Assembly (NCBI GenBank): GCA_041399065.1
Contig: JAWKTN010000005.1
Coordinates: 682,001 to 746,000, forward strand
DNA length: 64,000 nucleotides
Direction: 5' to 3'
DNA from: JAGQPD01 sp020426865
GTDB taxonomy: Bacteria > Planctomycetota > Planctomycetia > Pirellulales > Pirellulaceae
The notes under the pieces were generated by a model, which saw only the letters and a program-made list of their open reading frames with translations, did no database searches and was not told where the DNA came from. Shown here in pieces: positions 28,343 to 36,582 of this stretch (the stretch's first letter is position 1; each line of letters starts with the position of its first letter). A program made the translations under genes and the position numbers.

Positions 28343-30109
28343 ATGTCGAATACCAATAGTGACAATAGTACGTCTCGGTCGCTCGCCAATGGTCCCTGGT
28401 ATCGTGAGCTTACCGGATACCACTGGTTCGTGTTGCTTGTCGCCGCATTGGGCTGGTTGTTCGACTGCCTGGACCAGCAGTTGTTCGTTCTCGCACGGCC
28501 ACAGGCGATGCGAGAACTTGTGCCCGATGAGTTGCCGGTGATGGCCGGAAGCTTCATCGAGTCGTCCCAAGCGCCGTCAGCACAGGCGGATGCCAAACGA
28601 ACGAGTTTCACGTTTCCTTCCGGCGCGACATTGGTGTCGCCAAGCGGGAAGCGCGAAGCTTTCAGTGACGCGTTGGTTATCGCACTGCCATCGGCCGGCG
28701 ATAGCGAATCGTCAGGTTGGCAGGCGACCGCCAAAGGCTATGAATTGTCAACAGCAGGGACCATCATTCGGAGCGCGAAAGAAGTTGGAGTTCTACGCGA
28801 CAAAGGAGGGGCCTACGCGACCTCCTGGTTTCTCGCCGGTTGGGCGTGTGGCGGTCTCTTTTTTGGTGTCCTCGGAGACCGCATCGGTCGCGTCAAGTCG
28901 ATGCTGATCACGATTCTGTTGTACTCCGCCTGTACGGGTCTCAGCGCGTTGTCCCAGGGGGTCACCGATTTTTGTTTCTATCGGTTCCTGACAGGGCTGG
29001 GGGTTGGCGGCGAATTCGCAGTTGGCGTGGCACTGGTCGCGGAAGTGATGCCCGCGCGCGCGCGGCCCTATGCGCTGGCTGCCCTGCAAGCATTCTCCGC
29101 CGTCGGAAATATCTCGGCGGCATTGATCAACTGGGGATTGAGTTCCATGGGCAACATCGGCGGGACATCGCCGTGGCGGATGATGTTTGTTGTCGGTGCG
29201 GCTCCCGCACTGTTGGCACTTGTAATCCGTGCTCGACTTAAGGAGTCGGAACAGTGGCAGCGTACGTCGCACGAAGGTGCGATGGCGAAGAAGCTCGGAT
29301 CGTATGCACAGCTGTTCCAGCATCCGACGTGGCGCAAGCACGCCATTTTCGGTTTGATCCTCGCCTGCTCAGGTGTGATTGGGCTGTGGGCCGTGGGCTT
29401 TTTCGCTCCCGACCTCATTCGAAAAGTTCAACGCGAAAACGTGGTCGCCACCGTTTGCCAGGAGGAAGCCGCCATCGCCGAACAAGCCGGTGATGCGGCG
29501 CGCGCTGATAACCTCAACGCTATCCGCAACGATGCACTTGCTCCAGCCAATCAAAAGCCAGGACTCAACGACGAACAGCTGGTGATCAAGAACGAGCTGG
29601 AGGAGAGCTTCAACAAGAAGCTCTCGGCTTGGTCCAGCATTACGTCGATCCTGATTAATATTGGCGCAGCGTGCGGGATGTTCGGCTTTGGTGTCCTTTC
29701 GCAACGCATTGGACGACGCCCCACGTTTGCGCTTGGCCTGCTGGCGGCGTTTCTGAGTACCTCGGCTGTGTTCTGGCTATTGCAGGATATGAATCAGATG
29801 TGGCTGGTTCCCATTATGGGATTCTGTCAGCTGTCGCTCTTCGCTGGCTATGCGATGTATTTTCCGGAACTGTTCCCCACGCACTTGCGGGCGACTGGAA
29901 CGAGCTTCTGTTACAACGTTGGGCGGTTCGCTGCTGCCGCAGGACCGCTGATACAATCGCAGTTGGTCGGGTTCTTCTCGTCGCTCTATGCGGGTAGCGG
30001 TGGTGAACCACTGCGGTATGCCGGAGTGACGATGAGCCTGGTCTATCTGATCGGGCTTTTCGTCCTACCGCTCTTGCCAGAGACATTTAGAAAGCCGCTG
30101 CCAGAGTAG
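28343..30109 (+). CDS. MFS transporter with a large TM1-TM2 extracytoplasmic insertion
   Basis: 588 residues, well above the 400-480 of typical sugar/metabolite porters. TM1 is WFVLLVAALGWLFDCLDQQLF. The next helix (SWFLAGWACGGLFFGVLGD) and the loop GDRIGRVK follow only after about 110 extra residues (FTFPSGATLVSPSGKREAF...), an insert on the extracytoplasmic side that is Ser/Ala/Thr-rich and may fold as a small beta domain. A second insert of about 70 charged residues lies between TM7 and TM8 (CQEEAAIAEQAGDAARADNL...). TM4 has RFLTGLGVGGEFAVGVALVAE and the end of the first half has ARLKESEQW, as in sugar porters. The start is taken at ATG 28343, because the upstream frame is not protein-like. 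The substrate is unknown. Confidence 0.85.
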   Translation: MSNTNSDNSTSRSLANGPWYRELTGYHWFVLLVAALGWLFDCLDQQLFVLARPQAMRELVPDELPVMAGSFIESSQAPSAQADAKRTSFTFPSGATLVSPSGKREAFSDALVIALPSAGDSESSGWQATAKGYELSTAGTIIRSAKEVGVLRDKGGAYATSWFLAGWACGGLFFGVLGDRIGRVKSMLITILLYSACTGLSALSQGVTDFCFYRFLTGLGVGGEFAVGVALVAEVMPARARPYALAALQAFSAVGNISAALINWGLSSMGNIGGTSPWRMMFVVGAAPALLALVIRARLKESEQWQRTSHEGAMAKKLGSYAQLFQHPTWRKHAIFGLILACSGVIGLWAVGFFAPDLIRKVQRENVVATVCQEEAAIAEQAGDAARADNLNAIRNDALAPANQKPGLNDEQLVIKNELEESFNKKLSAWSSITSILINIGAACGMFGFGVLSQRIGRRPTFALGLLAAFLSTSAVFWLLQDMNQMWLVPIMGFCQLSLFAGYAMYFPELFPTHLRATGTSFCYNVGRFAAAAGPLIQSQLVGFFSSLYAGSGGEPLRYAGVTMSLVYLIGLFVLPLLPETFRKPLPE

Positions 30110-30139
30110 TGTCTCTAGGCTGTGGGCAGCTGGGTGACG

Positions 30140-32224
30140 CTATTCCTTGACGACCACCACCCAACCGGTATCGGCAATGGCGGTGTCCCGGGCTTGTATG
30201 ATCACCGGTTCAATTGCCGCCAGACACACCTGCCGGGTAACAGGATCTATAAACCCAACTCGTAGGCTCGACGTTTCCGCTGAACTCTCGCCTCCGTTGC
30301 CCATCCGAACACTTCGCAAACGTTGTGCGAACTTGAGCGTCTGGCTGTCCATTCGGGGCGGAAGTTCTTCGCGGCTACGCAAGCCCATCTCGGCGTGATG
30401 CAGCACCAGCCCTGGTTTTCCTTCCAATTGATCATCCCGCGTATCTATCAAGATCGCTTGGCGCCCAATCGGGAAATGCCCCAGCTCAACCGCCATGCAG
30501 AGGACACCGATGCGTTGGCGGTCGACGGTTTCCGGTGGTGCGTCGTAGATCGGCACCGAAAACGCTACCATCAACGTGTGTGTGTTGGTGCTTTCATACG
30601 CCGCCGACATATGTACGTCTCTGTCCGCGAATGGTTTAGCCTGTTCTGCTTCCGGGCTGCCAGGTTGAAGATCCCGACCGAGTCCGTGGAAGTAGTCACG
30701 GTGAGCATAATTGTTGCCGATGCTGGCTGCTTCAGGAACACGGGCCACTTGAGTACCATCGCGAGCGGTGATGAACCAGCTGAGGCACTTGGTAGCATCG
30801 CGGTGCGCGATGAACCGCTTTTCTAGCCACGATTGCACGGGCTGACGCAGTTCAACGTTCTGCGGATCGCCATTGGCCGCCAGCATGCGCTCGCGCAATT
30901 GTGCGGAATTTGCCTCGGCCTCAAGGATCCGCCAACGCAGATCGATCTCGTACGCCAGTGACCGCGCGAGGAATCGAGCTGAAGACTGAAGATTGTCTCG
31001 TCGTGCTGATTCGGCAGACAACCTTGCCCGTTCCGTTTCCTCGCGTGCTAAATGCTGGCTGTGGGCCATATTCCCCAACCACACGCTGGCGATCCCGGAT
31101 ACTAACAAGATGCCGACCAACCCCAACAAGGATGCTTGTGCCGCCATTCGATGGCGACGGGCCCAGCGGAACATGCGTTGCGACATCGGCTCCTGATATG
31201 CCACGACCGGCGAATCCCCCAGGAAATTCTCTACGTCCTGTGCCAGGTCCAACGCTGTGTCATAGCGATCTGCGGGACTGAGTGCCATCGCTTTGAGGCA
31301 AATCGCCTCCAAGGCGCGCGGGACTTGCGGCTGTACTTGACTGGGCCGCGAGAATTTTCCCTCGATCACCCGCGAGCGGAGATCGTGAATGTTCTTCGAC
31401 TGAAACGGAGTGCGCCCGGTAATGATCTTGTAGAGCGTCGCACCAAGACTGTAAACGTCACTAGCCGGTGTGGGGGCCAGCCCCGATGTCTGTTCGGGAC
31501 TCATGTACGCAGGCGTCCCCACTCCTTGACCCGATGACGACCCGCTGCCACTGCCCGACGCCGGTAACAATGTGTGCTCGCCACTAATGCGAAACCGCTC
31601 GTCGCGAACCACCGGCACCGCCAGTCCCCAATCGACAACGATCGTTTCCCCAAACCGGCCCAACATCACGTTGTCGGGTTTCAAGTCGCGATGTACGATG
31701 CCACGATTGTGGGCGTATGCCACCGTCTTGCAGACCGATACAAAGCTCGTAAGCAACCGACGGAATTCCAGCCCCTGCCAGTCCGATCGTTCCAGCGATT
31801 GCTCGATGCCGTACAACTTGCGAATCGATTCTTCAAGCGTCGTGCCATCAATGTATCGCATGTAATAGAACAATCGCTGGTGCTCGTCACGCCCCACGCC
31901 GTAGAGCGGCACGACCCCCGGATGTTCCAACCGACCGGTAACCTCCGCCTCTAATTCGAATCGCTGCCGGCATTCGTCGTTGTCCAATAAGTGCTCGTGA
32001 ATAAATTTCACGGCGACCTGCCGCTGCAGCCTCTGATCCTTCGCAACGTAGACGACTCCCAAGCCACCTTTGGCGTGGAATTTCAATTCCGTAATCTTTC
32101 CATCAACGGACAACTGATCAGGCGGACGGTCGTTACCGGCATGCGCGCCCTGCGGCACAGACGGCGGCGAAGGCACCCCCGGATCCAGTGTTTGTGGCGG
32201 TTCGATGCGTTCGGCATCTTCCAT
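30140..32224 (-). CDS. Transmembrane Ser/Thr protein kinase with C-terminal Cache-like sensor
   Basis: 694 residues from ATG 32224 (a GTG at 32248 is the alternative). The kinase domain covers about residues 45-330: glycine loop KGGLGVVYVAKD, ATP lysine in QVAVKFIHE, catalytic loop IVHRDLKPDN, metal-binding VVDWGLA (DWG in place of DFG), and activation segment GTPAYMSPEQ. A single membrane helix (LLGLVGILLVSGIASVWLG) follows. The extracytoplasmic C-terminal part has SWFITARDGTQVARVP and NNYAHRDYFHG, the pattern of a Cache ligand-binding domain. This domain order (kinase inside, sensor outside, at the C-terminus) fits a receptor kinase. It is the last gene of a leftward group and follows the amidase gene. 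Confidence 0.9.
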   Translation of the reverse strand: MEDAERIEPPQTLDPGVPSPPSVPQGAHAGNDRPPDQLSVDGKITELKFHAKGGLGVVYVAKDQRLQRQVAVKFIHEHLLDNDECRQRFELEAEVTGRLEHPGVVPLYGVGRDEHQRLFYYMRYIDGTTLEESIRKLYGIEQSLERSDWQGLEFRRLLTSFVSVCKTVAYAHNRGIVHRDLKPDNVMLGRFGETIVVDWGLAVPVVRDERFRISGEHTLLPASGSGSGSSSGQGVGTPAYMSPEQTSGLAPTPASDVYSLGATLYKIITGRTPFQSKNIHDLRSRVIEGKFSRPSQVQPQVPRALEAICLKAMALSPADRYDTALDLAQDVENFLGDSPVVAYQEPMSQRMFRWARRHRMAAQASLLGLVGILLVSGIASVWLGNMAHSQHLAREETERARLSAESARRDNLQSSARFLARSLAYEIDLRWRILEAEANSAQLRERMLAANGDPQNVELRQPVQSWLEKRFIAHRDATKCLSWFITARDGTQVARVPEAASIGNNYAHRDYFHGLGRDLQPGSPEAEQAKPFADRDVHMSAAYESTNTHTLMVAFSVPIYDAPPETVDRQRIGVLCMAVELGHFPIGRQAILIDTRDDQLEGKPGLVLHHAEMGLRSREELPPRMDSQTLKFAQRLRSVRMGNGGESSAETSSLRVGFIDPVTRQVCLAAIEPVIIQARDTAIADTGWVVVVKE

Positions 32225-32315
32225 CGCGACGGCTCTCCCTACTCGCACTTTCCCATCAACAATCCGAAATTCTCCCGCGGAATCGCATCTCCCTCGATGG
32301 ACACCCGTTTCCCCG

Positions 32316-33911
32316 TCAACCCACCGGGCACTGGGGATAATCTGGATCCGATCGCAACCGAGATTGAAGGCTCGACATTATCGCCAGCACCTGCTCATCG
32401 TACCACTTCCGACCGATCAGTTGTACGCCTATTGGCAAACCGACTGCGTTCGCTTCAGCCGACGCGAGATCTCGTAAGACCCGATCGCGACCGGTCGGAA
32501 GAGTCAGGGGATCCCTTTCAGCGACTCGTGTTACCGGAACGGTTCCGGCCGGCAAACCCAACAGATTGACGAACATGCTGAAAATGATCGAGTAATTCGC
32601 GAAGCGACATCCGTGTGGTACTGCGGGCACGCTGTTGACAGGGCATAACAGTAGATCCAGCTGCCGCTGCTCGAATAAGTCGTCGAACTTCTTGCGGTAG
32701 GTCGTCAGCCGATCGAATAATGCTAGATAACGCGGCATGCTCAGCCGGCGTCGCGGCACTGCCCGTAACGCATCGGCCAAATATCGCTGTCCCAGACTTC
32801 GCATCATCCACGTCCCCGCACTCCGCAGTACATTCGGAATCGCGTTGATGCTGGCAAGCTCGGCAATTCGCCAATCGGCCGTCGTGCCCGCCAACGCCTG
32901 CCGGGCAAAATATCCCCCGTCCGCATTCATGAACGACAGAAATAAGTCCCATACCTCTCGCCCGTCCGGAATTTGAACTTCCTCCACCGACAAACATTGA
33001 CCCTTCAACGCCTCGGCCGCTGTCCGGACAGCCCGCCGCACCGAACTGCCCGTCGGAATGTAACCCTCCTCATAGACCACACCAACTCGCAAGGTGTCGA
33101 TCGGAACGGCCTTGGCGTCCTGAAGCGCAGGGGTGGCTGGCCGGCGGAGGCGTTCTGGGTTGCCCGGCGTATCCCTGGTTGTGTCGTCGAGAATCTGCAT
33201 TGCCAGGATGATGTCGTCGGCCGTGCGGGCCATGGGGCCGGGTTGTGTCGCACCTGGCGGAAAACCACGAAACGACCAATGGCCCTCCACACTCAATCGA
33301 CCCGACGTCGGCATGAATCCGCAGATTCCACATGCGTGTGCCGGCTGGCGAATACTCCCCGCTCCGTCACTTCCCAACCCCAACGGCGAGCCCCCCGCGG
33401 CAATGATCGCCGCCTCGCCACCACTCGACCCTCCCGGCGACCGCTCCACGTTCCAAGGGTTGTTCGTTCGGCCATAAACGGGATTATCAGTCTCAATCAT
33501 CAGTGCCAGTTGCGGGACATTTGTCTTGCCCAAGATAATCGCGCCGGCATTTCGCAGTCGTCGCACCATTACCGCGTCGTCGGTGGCCACGTGCCGACGC
33601 CTCGCCAGGATCCCCACGGTCGTGGGGGTGCCCTTGACGTCGAACATCTCCTTGACCGTGATGGGGACACCATGCAGTGGCAGCAATGGCTCGCCCCGCC
33701 GAACTACCGCATCGGCCCCATCGGCTTCGGTCAACGCCTGCTCAAATCGCGGCACGACGACCGCATTTAATTGTTCGTGCGTCGCTTCGATCCGGTCGAT
33801 GTGGGCCTGCACAACCTCACGAGATGTAAACTGTTGTCCGGCAATGCCTGCCGCAAGCTCAGCGGCAGACATCGCGGTGAGCGTTTCAATCGCGTGGTCA
33901 TCCAGCTTCAT
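32316..33911 (-). CDS. Amidase-signature (AS) family hydrolase
   Basis: 531 residues. The Ser-cisSer-Lys triad is recognisable: Lys in PITVKEMFD (about residue 90), cis-Ser in GLGSDGAGSIRQPAH, and nucleophile Ser in VERSPGGSSGGEAAI. The N-terminus (SAAELAAGIAGQQFTSREVVQAHIDRIE) and C-terminus (LPIGVQLIGRKWYDEQVLAIMSSL) also fit the family. It resembles GatA in outline, but gatB/gatC are not nearby and the length and tail fit stand-alone amidases that hydrolyse fatty-acid, peptide or aryl amides. The real substrate is unknown. It starts 31 bases after the stop of the lipoprotein gene, so co-transcription is likely. Confidence 0.88.
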   Translation of the reverse strand: MKLDDHAIETLTAMSAAELAAGIAGQQFTSREVVQAHIDRIEATHEQLNAVVVPRFEQALTEADGADAVVRRGEPLLPLHGVPITVKEMFDVKGTPTTVGILARRRHVATDDAVMVRRLRNAGAIILGKTNVPQLALMIETDNPVYGRTNNPWNVERSPGGSSGGEAAIIAAGGSPLGLGSDGAGSIRQPAHACGICGFMPTSGRLSVEGHWSFRGFPPGATQPGPMARTADDIILAMQILDDTTRDTPGNPERLRRPATPALQDAKAVPIDTLRVGVVYEEGYIPTGSSVRRAVRTAAEALKGQCLSVEEVQIPDGREVWDLFLSFMNADGGYFARQALAGTTADWRIAELASINAIPNVLRSAGTWMMRSLGQRYLADALRAVPRRRLSMPRYLALFDRLTTYRKKFDDLFEQRQLDLLLCPVNSVPAVPHGCRFANYSIIFSMFVNLLGLPAGTVPVTRVAERDPLTLPTGRDRVLRDLASAEANAVGLPIGVQLIGRKWYDEQVLAIMSSLQSRLRSDPDYPQCPVG

Positions 33912-33942
33912 TCGATCGGGAACTTTCCGTCGTCGACCAATG

Positions 33943-36438
33943 CTAACTGGCTGGATCGGCGTCCGATTTCGGCGGTGCGGTCGCCGGTGGTAACGTGATC
34001 GTGAGAATCTCCACGACTAAATCGCGAGGATCGTTGGCACCGGCCTCCGCTTCCCCGCCCCGTCCGCCGGAATCGTAGCCGCGCCCGCCACCTTCGAACC
34101 CGCGTCCACCCATGCCCGTGCCGATGCCGCCTGCGGCAAACGCGTTGCTACCAGCATTATAAATGTAAATGTCGATGCTGGTTCGCAGCCCATTGTCGCG
34201 ATTGACCACGAAGCCATCGAGATGCGTCCCTTCGGTCTGTTCGTCGATCCGCGCCTTGCCAGCTTGTCGCTTGTAGAACCCCAACAACGTCTTCGGTCGT
34301 TGCTCCTGCTCAATGCGCACATAATGCAAGTCCATGGGTGCCACGTGTGCGTCGCCAACCCGGGGCTTGGCATCTCGTGGCCAGCGAACATGATATTGTG
34401 CATTGACCTCGGCTCCCCGATGCAATTCGACCGGCATTGCCGCCAGCAGACCAGAAGGCGTTTCGCCTTCGGCGGTGGGTGGCGCTTTCGAATCGGTCCA
34501 CGGGCTTTCACTCGATGCAAACACTTGCTGCAGATTCCGTACATAACCGCCTACCGCTTCGCTCCACGCATCCTCGGGGGATGCACCCTCGGTCCCCCCG
34601 CCTACGCCATAGCCGTCGGTCGTGCTGCGGCGACGATCACGACTGCTGGGTCTGGCTCGCGCACTTCGCCGATTGTGATACGCTTCCTTCGCTAACAAGA
34701 TGATTCCCGGATCAGATATGTCACTGCCCAGCAGACCCGCACTTGTTAATGCCGTCGGTCCTTCGTCCGCGAATTGTTCAATCAGCTCGGCAATGGCCGC
34801 ACGTGATTCGGGAGTGGGAAGCGTCTGCAAGAATTTCAATTCCGAATCGCCACCCATGTATGCACCACCAGGATTGCTCTGATCGTCCTGCGAATCGAAA
34901 CGCTCCTTTACTTTGGCAGCCAGTCGCCGACTGAGCGCCGCGGTCCACATGCGTTGGGCAATGCCGCTGAGAATCTCCTTTTCGTCCGGCTGTGCCGCCG
35001 GTTCGCCCCCGCCGTCGGCCATCTCATCGCGCGAAGGTCGTCCGCCATCGTCGCGCGACGGCCGTCCTGATCCGCGGTCAAATCCGCCGCCGGGAGCACC
35101 ATAGCCGTCGCGACCGTATCCCACGTCACGACCGCCGAAACTACCGTATCCACCCCCGCCAGTCCCTGCGTACTGGGAAGGATCCGTTTCCAGACCCAGC
35201 AGATAGTTGAGCGCCTGCGTGCTGCGGCGCATCAGTTGCTGGTCAATGCTCTGGTGTGTTGCATCACTTGTGACGGGATTGACATACATCACCAATTGCG
35301 CCGCTACGTTACTGGCCTGATCCTCACTTAGCCAACGCTCAATCGGTTCGGCTGCTTCCTTCGTTACTTGTGGGTCGTTGAGATACTTGGCCACCTTCTC
35401 GCGGAACTCAACCGATGCCGTCTCCTTGATCAACTCGATCGTCTTCGCGCGAACCGAATCGACCGTCAACTGCTGGCCGAACCCGCCGTATCCTCCGGCG
35501 AACCCGCGATCTCCGTAACCATATTCGCCTTCGCGGCCGCCACCGTCTTGCTCGGCCGGTGGATCCTCACGCTTTGGGATGACCTTTGCCGGTTGAGTCA
35601 TCAACAAGTAATACAGTTTTTCCTTGTCGGGATGCGAACTGCCGACTATGCCTTGCAGTGCCGCCTCAAAGATTGACGATTCGTCTAAAGGAGTCTTGAT
35701 GCGATTGGATACCAACTCGAGCATCGTCTTTCGGGCGGTCTCCGATGTGTTTCGTGCCAATGCCGATATGATCTGGCGAGCCAGCGTATCGTCCACTTGA
35801 ATCGCTTGCGGTTCGGCGCCGTAACCACCCGACGAACCGTAACCGTCACGAGCATACGGGTCGCGTCCATAACCACCGTCGCCGGCCCCGGCGTCGCCGC
35901 TCTCCGCCGCTCCGTCCGCCGGTGGCTCCGGAGTCTCAACGACCAACAACTGCTTCAATATCTCTGCCGCGTCGTTGTCGCTGCTCTTGTTTTCGTCCAG
36001 ATAGGCTACAGCGTCTGCCAGCTTCTGGTCGCTATTCTTCTTCGCCGCCGCGAACTGCTCCGCCGTCCACGTGCTGTAGTCGGTTGACAACTCTTCCGGC
36101 TGCCCGCCCCCGTCGCCTCCTCCGTCACCGTAGCCCCCATACCCACTGTTGGCATACGGATCTCGGCCTCCGTAACTGTCCGGCGATCCGTCCGGGGCCG
36201 GGGCCCCTTCGCTGTATCCGCCGTCGTGTGACGAATAGTCCGTGTCACTCGGCCCCGGCACACCCGTGTCGCCTGTTTCGTATTGCCGGTCAGAATCGTA
36301 CGCAGGAGCCGCCGAGGTTCCCGACGCCCCTGACGATGAACTTGACGACTTCGAACCGCCTCCGCATCCGACGATCAACGACACGGTTGCCATGCCAAGA
36401 ACGGCATGAATTAGTTTCGCGCGAGTCAAACAGGTCAC
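33943..36438 (-). CDS. Large Gly/Tyr-rich lipoprotein of unknown function
   Basis: 831 residues. The chosen start is GTG 36438, with GGAGG eight bases upstream; a GTG at 36465 is poorer. The signal peptide ends in VSLIVGC, followed by GGGSKSSSSSSGASG, so the protein is lipid-anchored with a flexible linker. Low-complexity blocks rich in Gly, Tyr, Asp and Ser (YGGRDPYANSGYGGYGDGG, RDPYARDGYGSSGGYG, GGFDRGSGRPSRDDGG) separate helical segments (EILKQLLVV, ARQIISALARN, RRLAAKVKERF). The C-terminal part has a beta-rich stretch and another Gly-rich tail. No known domain is recognised. Position upstream of an amidase and a receptor-like kinase suggests envelope function, no more. Confidence 0.75.
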   Translation of the reverse strand: MTCLTRAKLIHAVLGMATVSLIVGCGGGSKSSSSSSGASGTSAAPAYDSDRQYETGDTGVPGPSDTDYSSHDGGYSEGAPAPDGSPDSYGGRDPYANSGYGGYGDGGGDGGGQPEELSTDYSTWTAEQFAAAKKNSDQKLADAVAYLDENKSSDNDAAEILKQLLVVETPEPPADGAAESGDAGAGDGGYGRDPYARDGYGSSGGYGAEPQAIQVDDTLARQIISALARNTSETARKTMLELVSNRIKTPLDESSIFEAALQGIVGSSHPDKEKLYYLLMTQPAKVIPKREDPPAEQDGGGREGEYGYGDRGFAGGYGGFGQQLTVDSVRAKTIELIKETASVEFREKVAKYLNDPQVTKEAAEPIERWLSEDQASNVAAQLVMYVNPVTSDATHQSIDQQLMRRSTQALNYLLGLETDPSQYAGTGGGGYGSFGGRDVGYGRDGYGAPGGGFDRGSGRPSRDDGGRPSRDEMADGGGEPAAQPDEKEILSGIAQRMWTAALSRRLAAKVKERFDSQDDQSNPGGAYMGGDSELKFLQTLPTPESRAAIAELIEQFADEGPTALTSAGLLGSDISDPGIILLAKEAYHNRRSARARPSSRDRRRSTTDGYGVGGGTEGASPEDAWSEAVGGYVRNLQQVFASSESPWTDSKAPPTAEGETPSGLLAAMPVELHRGAEVNAQYHVRWPRDAKPRVGDAHVAPMDLHYVRIEQEQRPKTLLGFYKRQAGKARIDEQTEGTHLDGFVVNRDNGLRTSIDIYIYNAGSNAFAAGGIGTGMGGRGFEGGGRGYDSGGRGGEAEAGANDPRDLVVEILTITLPPATAPPKSDADPAS

Positions 36439-36582
36439 GTGACTAGCCTCCGGAAATGTCCCCACCGAACTTAACCATCCGTTAACCAGTATCGCACAAG
36501 ATCTTCGCCAATTCCACTGTACCGGTGCACCGGAACAACCTCGATCGTCGACAAAAACAGTATACCTTCCGGCGACGTTTTT

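Noticed and set aside
32316..33911. Assignment of the amidase as GatA
   Set aside because: No gatB or gatC nearby, and the C-terminal part fits general amidases better.
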